Part shown: piece by piece, positions 5,251 to 11,155 of the stretch | Layout of the letters: each line of letters begins with the position of its first letter | Position numbering within the stretch: position 1 is the first letter of the stretch | Origin: Bacillota bacterium | Lineage (GTDB): Bacteria > Bacillota > Clostridia > Clostridiales > Clostridiaceae | DNA length: 11,155 nucleotides | Direction of reading: 5' to 3' | NCBI GenBank assembly: GCA_023440105.1 | Contig: JAEXSY010000099.1 | Coordinates: 1 to 11,155 of the forward strand | Translations under genes and position numbers: made by a program | The notes under the pieces: generated by a model | The model's database searches: none | Told to the model about the DNA's origin: nothing | Seen by the model: only the letters and a program-made list of their open reading frames with translations

Positions 5251-6576
5251 ATGTTTAAAATAGCTGTAGCAGGGACGGGATATGTGGGTTTGGTGGCAGG
5301 AGTAGCCTTTGCGGAGGTTGGTCATAGTGTTATTTGTGTGGATATTGATGAAGAGAAGGTTAATTTAATGAAAGGGGGAATATCCCCAATCTATGAAGCG
5401 GATTTAGAGGAGCTCATGAAGAGAAACTATGCTGCGGGTAGAATTGATTATACTACCGATTACAAATCGGCTTATAAGGAGGCTGATGTAATATTTATTG
5501 GGGTTGGAACACCGGAGCAGCCTGATGGATCTGCGAATCTAGCTTATATTGCTACAGCTGCAAGACAGATAGCTGAAAGCATAGAGAAGGACTGCCTGGT
5601 GGTGGTAAAGTCTACAGTGCCAGTGGGAACTAATGATAAGGTGGAGCAGTTTATTAAGGACTTTTTGATTAATGAAGTTAAGGTGGAGGTGGCATCAAAC
5701 CCTGAGTTTTTAGCTCAAGGGACGGCAGTTTATGATACCTTTTATGCCTCTAGGGTTATAATTGGCACTGAAAGTAAATGGGCAGAGGATATATTGAGTA
5801 AGATATATGCTCCCTTCAACCTGCCTATTGTCTCTGTCAGCAGGAGATCCGCTGAGATGATAAAGTATGCCTCTAATGATTTTTTGGCTCTTAAAATATC
5901 CTACATAAATGATATTGCTAACCTTTGTGAGCTGGTAGGAGCTGATATACAGGATGTAGTTGAAGGCATGAGCTTTGATGAAAGGATTGGGGCAAGATTC
6001 CTAAATGCAGGTATTGGCTATGGTGGTTCATGCTTTCCCAAGGATACCAAAGCCTTAGAATATCTTGCGAGGCAGCAAGGCTATGAGCTGAAAACAGTAA
6101 AGGCAGCCATTGAAGTGAATAATAGACAAAAGACCCTATTGTATAGGAAATCTTGCAAGAGACTTATAACCTTTAATGGACTTAAGGTGGCAGTACTGGG
6201 CCTCACCTTTAAGGCAGGAACCGATGATATAAGAGAAGCACCAGCTTTAGAGAATATTCCGCTGCTATTAGAGCAGGGAGCTGAAATTTTTGCTTATGAT
6301 CCTGTAGGGGTAGATAACTTTAAAAAACTTTATCCTGAAGGAAAAAGTGGCAGAGGAAGTGTTACCTATACTCATACGGTGGAAGAGGCTTTAAAGGATG
6401 CTAATGTTTGCTATATTTTTACTGAGTGGCAGGAGATAAAAGCAATGAAGCCTTTAGATTTTAAGATGCTAATGAGAACCCCTTTACTTTATGATGGAAG
6501 AAATCTATATAGCTTAAAGGCTATGAAATCAGCAGGAGTTGAATACTATTCTGTAGGGAGGCCTGAAGTAATTTGA
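5251..6576 (+). CDS. ugd: UDP-glucose 6-dehydrogenase
   Basis: ATG 5251 is chosen because GGGAGA lies at 5237-5242 and the protein then begins 'MFKIAVAGTGYVGLVAG', the usual start of this family. The longer frame from TTG 5200 lacks a ribosome binding site. The resulting 441 residues are the normal length. Visible are the NAD-binding 'GTGYVG' (8-13), 'DIDEEKV' (31-37), 'STVPVGT' (121-127), 'NPEFLAQG' (150-157), the central-domain 'EMIKYASND' (202-210), the catalytic-cysteine motif 'GGSCFPKD' (C261) and the C-terminal 'LGLTFKAGTDDIREAP' (316-331). The enzyme oxidises UDP-glucose to UDP-glucuronate using two NAD+ in the cytoplasm. The next gene uses this product. Its stop overlaps the TTG start of that gene, so the two are translationally coupled. 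Confidence 0.96.
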   Translation: MFKIAVAGTGYVGLVAGVAFAEVGHSVICVDIDEEKVNLMKGGISPIYEADLEELMKRNYAAGRIDYTTDYKSAYKEADVIFIGVGTPEQPDGSANLAYIATAARQIAESIEKDCLVVVKSTVPVGTNDKVEQFIKDFLINEVKVEVASNPEFLAQGTAVYDTFYASRVIIGTESKWAEDILSKIYAPFNLPIVSVSRRSAEMIKYASNDFLALKISYINDIANLCELVGADIQDVVEGMSFDERIGARFLNAGIGYGGSCFPKDTKALEYLARQQGYELKTVKAAIEVNNRQKTLLYRKSCKRLITFNGLKVAVLGLTFKAGTDDIREAPALENIPLLLEQGAEIFAYDPVGVDNFKKLYPEGKSGRGSVTYTHTVEEALKDANVCYIFTEWQEIKAMKPLDFKMLMRTPLLYDGRNLYSLKAMKSAGVEYYSVGRPEVI

Positions 6577-7598
6577 ATTATAAGGACATAAACATCGATA
6601 GAACCTATCTCATAACAGGAGCAGCTGGGTTTATTGGCTTTTTCTTAGCTAAGAGGCTTTTAGAGGAGGGCTGCAGGGTTGTAGGAATAGATAACATAAA
6701 TGATTATTATGATATTAATTTAAAGCACGAAAGATTAAAGCTCCTTGAACCATTCGAAGATTTTACCTTCATTAAGGGGGATATCTCAGATAAGGAAGCA
6801 GTTATGAACACCTTCAAGAGGTATAAACCTCATATTGTGATTAATCTAGCAGCTCAGGCAGGAGTGAGATATTCCCTTGAGAATCCTGAGGTATATATTC
6901 AAAGCAACATAGTAGGCTTCTTTAATATTCTTGAAGCCTGTAGGTGGTATCCTGTGGAGCACCTTCTCTATGCCTCCTCCAGCTCTGTATACGGAGGGAA
7001 TAAAAAGATTCCCTTTCAGGAAACTGACTTTGTAGACAACCCTCTTTCCTTGTATGCTGCAACTAAGAAATCCAATGAGCTTATGGCTTATACCTACAGC
7101 CACCTATACGGGATAGCTGCAACAGGACTGAGGTTCTTTACGGTATACGGACCTATGGGTAGACCAGACATGGCTTACTTTTCATTTACAGAGAATTATT
7201 TTAAAGGAGAACCTATAAAGATATTCAACAATGGTGATTTAGACAAGGACCTTTACAGGGATTTTACTTATATAGAGGACATAGTGGAAGGAATAATAAG
7301 GCTCCTTAATAAACCTCAAGGCCATAGGATATTCAATATAGGAAACAGTTCACCGGTGAAGCTGATGGATTTTATAAGGACTTTAGAAAGATCACTAAGC
7401 AAAGCACTGAGCAGTGAAGTGGTATTTCAGAAGATATATGAGCCTATGAAGGAAGGGGATGCAGAAGGAACCTATGCTTCAATAGATAAGCTTTATAAAG
7501 CTATTAGCTTTAGACCTCATACTCCCTTGGAGAAGGGTCTTCAGATCTTTTCCCAATGGTATGTGAAAGATTATTTAAGGAAAGACAATGGAGTTTAG
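6573..7598 (+). CDS. UDP-glucuronate 4-epimerase (CapI-type SDR)
   Basis: The start is TTG 6573, overlapping the TGA of the dehydrogenase gene (TTGA). GGGAGG at 6556-6561 is 11 nt upstream, and no ATG or GTG occurs in frame until residue 78. The 341 residues are full length for an extended SDR. 'GAAGFIG' (16-22) binds NAD. 'DNINDYYDINLKHERL' (40-55) is the stretch typical of UDP-glucuronate epimerases such as CapI. 'NLAAQAGVRYS' (91-101), 'SSSSVYGG' (135-142) and the catalytic Y161-x3-K165 ('YAATKK') follow, then 'RFFTVYGPMGRPDM' and 'DLYRDFTYIEDIVEG'. It should convert UDP-glucuronate to UDP-galacturonate, a common donor for acidic capsules. The close relation to UDP-arabinose or UDP-glucose 4-epimerases makes the exact sugar slightly less certain than the fold. 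Confidence 0.92.
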   Translation: MNYKDINIDRTYLITGAAGFIGFFLAKRLLEEGCRVVGIDNINDYYDINLKHERLKLLEPFEDFTFIKGDISDKEAVMNTFKRYKPHIVINLAAQAGVRYSLENPEVYIQSNIVGFFNILEACRWYPVEHLLYASSSSVYGGNKKIPFQETDFVDNPLSLYAATKKSNELMAYTYSHLYGIAATGLRFFTVYGPMGRPDMAYFSFTENYFKGEPIKIFNNGDLDKDLYRDFTYIEDIVEGIIRLLNKPQGHRIFNIGNSSPVKLMDFIRTLERSLSKALSSEVVFQKIYEPMKEGDAEGTYASIDKLYKAISFRPHTPLEKGLQIFSQWYVKDYLRKDNGV

Positions 7599-7679
7599 AA
7601 GAGTGATTGCTTTAGAAATAATTTTTAAAAAAGATTTTAAACTTTACATTTAATAAAAATGCTGAGGAGTGAAAGCCCC

Positions 7680-8660
7680 TTGAATTATAAAGTCCCTTTT
7701 TTAATAACCATTGATACAGAAGGAGATAATCTTTGGGAAAAGCCTATGGAAATTACTACCTATAATGCTAAAAATCTTTATAGGTTTCAGCGGCTCTGCA
7801 ATGAATATGGCTTCAAGCCTACTTATTTAACTAATTATGAAATGGCCATGGATGCGGGATTCGTAGACTTTGGTAAAAAACTTTCTTTAAAAGGAGAAGG
7901 GGAAATAGGTATGCACCTCCATGGATGGAACAGCCCCCCTATAGCAAGGGTCACAGGGAATGATTATCTCTATCAGCCCTATCTGATAGAGTATCCTGAG
8001 GAGCTAATGGAAGAAAAAATAAGCTTTTTGACAGAGCTTTTAGAGAATAAATTCGAGGATACTATTACCTCCCACAGAGCTGGACGATGGGCAATGAACG
8101 AAATATACATGAAGCTATTAGAAAAATACAATTATACCGTGGACTGCTCAGTGACTCCGGGGATTTCCTGGGCAAAGTCGCCAGGAGGTAAGCAAGGCTT
8201 CAGAGGAAGTGATTACACTAGATTTCCTAGAGAGCATTATCATCCTGATTATAGGGATATATCTAAGAAGGGAACAATGAAGCTCTTGGAGATCCCGATG
8301 ACTATAATAAAAAAGCCAAAAAAAGATATACACCTATTTAATATTATTGAAAAAACCCCCTTAAGGAGAAGTAAGCTCATAAGCAGGGCATTGCTGCGGA
8401 GCATTTGGGTGCGACCCGGAAAAAATGACATTGATGATATATTAGAAGCAGTAATATACCTTGTAGAAAATAATGCTCCTTATATAGAATTTATGCTCCA
8501 TTCTTCTGAGCTTTCAGCGGGGTTAAGCCCTAGCTTCCCTACGGAGGAGTCAATAGAAAAGCTATACATCGATATGGAAAGGTTCTTCAAAGGAATAGCG
8601 CCTTATGTCTGTGGAAAAACCCTTAAGGAATTTTACCGAGATAATAGAATAAATCTTTAA
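7680..8660 (+). CDS. Atypical NodB-like polysaccharide deacetylase (CE4-like)
   Basis: The preferred start is TTG 7680 (326 residues), because GAGGAGT at 7664-7670 lies 9 nt before it. An in-frame ATG at 7659 has no ribosome binding site and adds seven residues. The N-terminal strand 'FLITIDTEGD' (7-16) stands where CE4 enzymes have TFDD. 'EIGMHLHGW' (75-83) holds H79 and H81 as likely metal ligands. 'SHRAGRWAMN' (131-140) matches the third NodB motif (R-x-G-R-W). 'EFMLHSSEL' (270-278, H274) is a likely catalytic-base motif near the end. No signal peptide or TM helix is seen, so it probably works in the cytoplasm on a nucleotide- or lipid-linked sugar, not on the finished polymer. Substrate is unknown. 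It could remove an N- or O-acetyl group, or be a non-hydrolytic relative. Confidence 0.8.
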   Translation: MNYKVPFLITIDTEGDNLWEKPMEITTYNAKNLYRFQRLCNEYGFKPTYLTNYEMAMDAGFVDFGKKLSLKGEGEIGMHLHGWNSPPIARVTGNDYLYQPYLIEYPEELMEEKISFLTELLENKFEDTITSHRAGRWAMNEIYMKLLEKYNYTVDCSVTPGISWAKSPGGKQGFRGSDYTRFPREHYHPDYRDISKKGTMKLLEIPMTIIKKPKKDIHLFNIIEKTPLRRSKLISRALLRSIWVRPGKNDIDDILEAVIYLVENNAPYIEFMLHSSELSAGLSPSFPTEESIEKLYIDMERFFKGIAPYVCGKTLKEFYRDNRINL

Positions 8661-8691
8661 CCGTGTTCATAAAATTAGAGAAGCATCAACT

Positions 8692-8720
8692 TTGAGGAAG
8701 GTTAATGAAAATAATATTAT
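8692..8720 (+). promoter_or_regulatory. Possible internal promoter before the aminotransferase gene
   Basis: TTGAGG (8692-8697, 4/6), a 17-bp spacer and TATTAT (8715-8720, 5/6) lie in the 86-nt gap before the aminotransferase. Transcription would start near 8727, about 20 nt before its start codon. The match is moderate for A/T-rich DNA, and read-through from the upstream genes is also expected, as no terminator is seen. Confidence 0.35.
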
Positions 8721-8746
8721 AGAGAAATTATAAAAAAGGAGCAGTT

Positions 8747-9997
8747 ATGAGGAATAGTGAAAAAAGGCACATTAATTTTTCTCCACCAGATATAACTGAG
8801 CTAGAGCTAGAGGGGATAAATGAGGTGTTGAAATCCGGATGGATTACCACTGGAATGAAGACCAAAGCTTTTGAAAATAATCTGGCTGAATATATAGGAG
8901 TAAATAAGGTGGCTTGCCTTAGCTCTGCTACTGCAGCCATGGAGATTACTTTAAGGATTTTAGGAATAGGACCCGGAGATGAGGTTATTACCTCTGCCTA
9001 TACCTATACAGCTACTGCCTCAGTAATAGATCACGTGGGAGCTAGGATTGTTCTGGTAGATACTCAAAAAGACTCCTTTGAGATGGATTATGAAAAGCTT
9101 AGGGCAGCAATAACAGAAAAAACAAAGGTTATTATTCCTGTAGATATTGGGGGTGTTCTTTGTGATTATGAAGAGGTATACAGAGCAGCATTAGAAAAAA
9201 GGCACTTATTTAAATCGAGGAATACTTTTCAAGGAATCTTTGACAGAATCATAATCCTTGGAGATTCTGCCCATGCCTTTGGCGCAAGAAGAGGAGGGAA
9301 AAATGCCGGACAGATAGCAGATTTTACGGTATTTTCCTTTCATGCAGTAAAGAATCTCACCACCTCCGAGGGGGGAGCTGTAACTTGGAGAAATAGTTCT
9401 TTTATAGATGATAACTGGCTATATAAGCAGTTTATGCTCTATAGCCTTCATGGACAATCAAAAGATGCCCTTGCGAAAACTGAAAAAGGCTCCTGGGAAT
9501 ATGATGTTTTGTTTCCTGCATATAAATGCAATATGACGGATATTTCTGCTGCCTTTGGACTTGCTCAGCTAAAGAGATACGATTCACTGCTAAAAAGGCG
9601 CAGTGAGCTTATAGGGCTTTATGATAAGTCAATGAATGACCTTGAGGTTACAAGAATAAGACACTTTGGAGAGGATTTTTCTTCTTCAGGTCACTTGTAT
9701 ATGATAAGGCTTCCTGGCTTTAATGAGAAGGAAAGGAATGAGGTTATAGCTTCCCTGGCGGAGGCTGGAGTTTCCTGTAATGTTCATTTTAAACCTCTTC
9801 CTATGTTTACAGCCTACAAAAGACTGGGCTTTGATATTAAGAATTATCCTAATGCTTTTAATATGTATCAAAATGAGCTTACACTTCCCCTTCATACCTT
9901 GTTGAGTAATGAAGATGTGAGCTATGTCTGTGATAGGTTAAGTGAAATAGTACTTAAGGTGAAGGAAGACAGAAATAATGTACAGGAGCTTTGTTAA
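8747..9997 (+). CDS. DegT/DnrJ/EryC1/StrS-family PLP sugar aminotransferase
   Basis: ATG 8747 follows AAGGAG (8736-8741) by 5 nt. The 416 residues are slightly longer than typical family members because of an insert of about 15-20 residues around 150-167. The N-terminal 'SGWITTGMKTKAFENNLAEY' is diagnostic of the family, 'SSATAAMEI' (59-67) contacts PLP phosphate, 'GDEVITSAYTYTATA' (77-91) follows, 'LGDSAHAFGA' (171-180) carries D173, and 'SFHAVKNLTTSEGG' (197-210) carries the PLP-binding lysine K202. The reaction is amino transfer, usually from glutamate, to a keto-sugar nucleotide. No 4,6-dehydratase or oxidase that would make the keto-sugar lies in this window, so it should be encoded elsewhere. 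The gene overlaps the phosphoglycosyltransferase gene by 20 nt, linking the amino sugar to the first membrane step of glycan assembly. Confidence 0.92.
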   Translation: MRNSEKRHINFSPPDITELELEGINEVLKSGWITTGMKTKAFENNLAEYIGVNKVACLSSATAAMEITLRILGIGPGDEVITSAYTYTATASVIDHVGARIVLVDTQKDSFEMDYEKLRAAITEKTKVIIPVDIGGVLCDYEEVYRAALEKRHLFKSRNTFQGIFDRIIILGDSAHAFGARRGGKNAGQIADFTVFSFHAVKNLTTSEGGAVTWRNSSFIDDNWLYKQFMLYSLHGQSKDALAKTEKGSWEYDVLFPAYKCNMTDISAAFGLAQLKRYDSLLKRRSELIGLYDKSMNDLEVTRIRHFGEDFSSSGHLYMIRLPGFNEKERNEVIASLAEAGVSCNVHFKPLPMFTAYKRLGFDIKNYPNAFNMYQNELTLPLHTLLSNEDVSYVCDRLSEIVLKVKEDRNNVQELC

Positions 9998-10568
9998 GAG
10001 AGGATTAGATATAATACTATCAGTAATCGCTATACCCTTTTTTGTATTATTATTATTGGCTCTAGGTCCCGCAATTTATTGTGAGGATAAAGGACCAGTT
10101 TTTTATAACTCACCTCGATTAGGCAGGAGGGGAAAGGTATTCAATATGTACAAGCTTCGTACTATGAAGATTAATGCACCGGATATAAGGAATAAGGATG
10201 GCTCAACCTTTAGTTCAGAAGATGACCCAAGGCTTACAAGGATAGGAAGATTTATTCGCAAGACGAGCTTAGATGAGGTGCCTCAGATTTTTAATGTTAT
10301 AAAGGGAGATATGAGTCTTATAGGTCCTAGACCGGACTTGCCAGAGTTTGTAGATAATTATACAGATATCCAGAGGAAAAAGCTTTTAGTAAGACCTGGA
10401 ATAACGGGATATAATCAAGCTTATTATAGAAACAGCAACAATCTTGATGACAGATTTAAGAACGATGTTTTCTATTCGGAAAATATATCTTTTGTCTTTG
10501 ATTTAAAGATATTTATTAAAACCATAAGGATTATAGCTAAGTCAGAAAATGTTTATAGAAATTCCTGA
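9978..10568 (+). CDS. PglC-type monotopic phosphoglycosyltransferase (initiating sugar transferase)
   Basis: ATG 9978 lies inside the end of the aminotransferase gene, with GAAGGAAG at 9961-9968 as ribosome binding site. The 196 residues match the short catalytic core of the bacterial sugar transferase family, without the extra N-terminal TM helices of WbaP or WcaJ. An N-terminal hydrophobic helix (about 10-35, with P20 near a possible re-entrant kink) is followed by 'GPVFYNSPRLGRRGKVFNMY' (39-58), 'KLRTM' (59-63), 'DDPRLTRIGRFIRKTSLDEVPQ' split over 82-103 with the catalytic Asp-Glu pair D99-E100, 'GPRPDLP' (116-122) and 'RPGITGYNQ' (139-147). It should transfer a phospho-sugar from a UDP-sugar to undecaprenyl phosphate at the inner face of the membrane, starting a lipid-linked glycan. 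The amino sugar made by the preceding enzyme is a plausible substrate. Confidence 0.94.
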   Translation: MYRSFVKRGLDIILSVIAIPFFVLLLLALGPAIYCEDKGPVFYNSPRLGRRGKVFNMYKLRTMKINAPDIRNKDGSTFSSEDDPRLTRIGRFIRKTSLDEVPQIFNVIKGDMSLIGPRPDLPEFVDNYTDIQRKKLLVRPGITGYNQAYYRNSNNLDDRFKNDVFYSENISFVFDLKIFIKTIRIIAKSENVYRNS

Positions 10569-10624
10569 ATCCTCAGCAGTAAATACTTTTTTAATATAAA
10601 TAATTAATCATCATGAGGTAAAAT

Positions 10625-11155
10625 ATGAAAAAAATTATGATTTTAGGTGCTAGCATACTCCAATTACCTGCCATAAAAAAAGCTAAGGATATGGGGTTAT
10701 ACGTAATCGCAGTGGATATGAATAAAAATTCTGTGGGCTTTAAATATGCTGATAGCTTTGAGGTGATAAGTACTATTGATAAAGAAAAAGTAATAGAAGC
10801 AGCAATTAGACACAGGATTGATGGAGTTATGACATTGGCCAGTGATATGCCCATGAGAACCGTTGCAGCAGTGGCTAAGGAGCTTAATCTCATAGGAATA
10901 GATGAAGTAACAGCAGAGCAAACCACTAATAAAGCTACAATGAGAAAAGTTTTGAAGGAAAATGGAGTACCTGTTCCAGAGTTTTATAAGGTAACCTCAA
11001 AGATAGATTTTTTTAAGGCTGTGGAGCACTTTAATTATGGATGTGTTGTAAAACCTACTGATTGCTCAGGAAGCAGGGGGGTATATCATATAAAAAACAT
11101 AAAAGATAAAGAAACATTAGATGCTGCTTATGACTACAGTAAAAGCTATTGCCAT
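10625..11155 (+). CDS. ATP-grasp carboxylate-amine ligase (3' partial)
   Basis: ATG 10625 has GAGGT at 10615-10619, 5 nt upstream. The frame stays open for 177 codons to the right edge, so the C-terminal half is missing. The N-terminal pre-ATP-grasp domain begins 'MILGASILQLPAIKKAKDMG' (5-24), like carbamoyl-phosphate synthase-type ligases, and continues through 'VMTLASDMPMRTVAAVAKE' (68-86). 'NKATMRKVLKENGVPVPEF' (102-120) is the usual entry to the ATP-grasp fold, with K104. 'VVKPTDCSGSRGV' (141-153) is the ATP-binding strand and glycine-rich loop, with K143. Such enzymes join a carboxylate to an amine through an acyl-phosphate. After an aminotransferase and an initiating transferase, a likely role is adding an amino acid or other acyl group to an amino sugar or uronic acid, but this is inference. 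The gap from the previous gene is 56 nt without a clear terminator. Confidence 0.88.
   Translation, partial: MKKIMILGASILQLPAIKKAKDMGLYVIAVDMNKNSVGFKYADSFEVISTIDKEKVIEAAIRHRIDGVMTLASDMPMRTVAAVAKELNLIGIDEVTAEQTTNKATMRKVLKENGVPVPEFYKVTSKIDFFKAVEHFNYGCVVKPTDCSGSRGVYHIKNIKDKETLDAAYDYSKSYCH

Noticed and set aside
8705..8722. Five-codon leader peptide (MKIIL) before the aminotransferase.
   Set aside because: Spacing from AGGAAGG is too short, it overlaps the promoter-like -10 box, and no attenuator hairpin follows.
10573..10592. AGTA-AA-TACT followed by T6 as a terminator between transferase and ligase genes.
   Set aside because: A 4-bp A/T stem with a 2-nt loop cannot form a stable terminator hairpin.
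10591..10926. Minus-strand open frames of 111 and 74 codons near the right end.
   Set aside because: They lie opposite the ATP-grasp gene, whose + strand frame shows clear family motifs and a ribosome binding site.

Overview
The window looks like a low-G+C member of the Clostridia. The DNA is A+T-rich, codon use favours AGA, ATA and TTA, TGA is used as a normal stop, ribosome binding sites are strong, GTG and TTG starts are frequent, and the best hits by eye are Firmicutes-type envelope genes. All credible genes are on the + strand; the long minus-strand open frames lie over well-supported + strand genes and look like shadows. No rRNA, tRNA, CRISPR array or transposase gene was seen.

Region 1 (1-4302) is a Bce-type antimicrobial-peptide sensing and detoxification module. 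It holds the C-terminal half of an OmpR-family response regulator (cut by the left edge), an intramembrane-sensing histidine kinase, an ABC ATPase, and a 10-TM permease with a large extracellular loop. The gap in front of the ATPase carries a perfect inverted repeat of the TTACA-N4-TGTAA type, extra TGTAAG half-sites and a TATAAT box without a good -35. That layout fits a transporter operon switched on by its own response regulator when the permease/kinase complex senses a cell-wall-active peptide.

Region 2 (4303-5250) holds a strong sigma-A-like promoter overlapped by TTAACA-type direct repeats. Behind it are a 29-codon gene for a glycine-rich single-TM microprotein and, 5 nt later, a VanZ-like small integral membrane protein, closed by a clear intrinsic terminator. 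A short leader region follows with a C7 tract and a 14-nt imperfect inverted repeat just before the next gene.

Region 3 (5251 to the right edge) is the start of a surface-polysaccharide or glycan operon. UDP-glucose 6-dehydrogenase makes UDP-glucuronate. A CapI-type epimerase should convert it to UDP-galacturonate. Then come an atypical NodB-like polysaccharide deacetylase, a DegT/DnrJ-family PLP sugar aminotransferase, a short PglC-type phosphoglycosyltransferase that would start a lipid-linked glycan on undecaprenyl phosphate, and an ATP-grasp ligase cut by the right edge. Gaps are short or negative, so most of this is probably one transcript, possibly with an extra promoter before the aminotransferase. 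Together the genes predict an acidic, amino-sugar-containing glycan. Glycosyltransferases, flippase and polymerase would be expected beyond the right edge.
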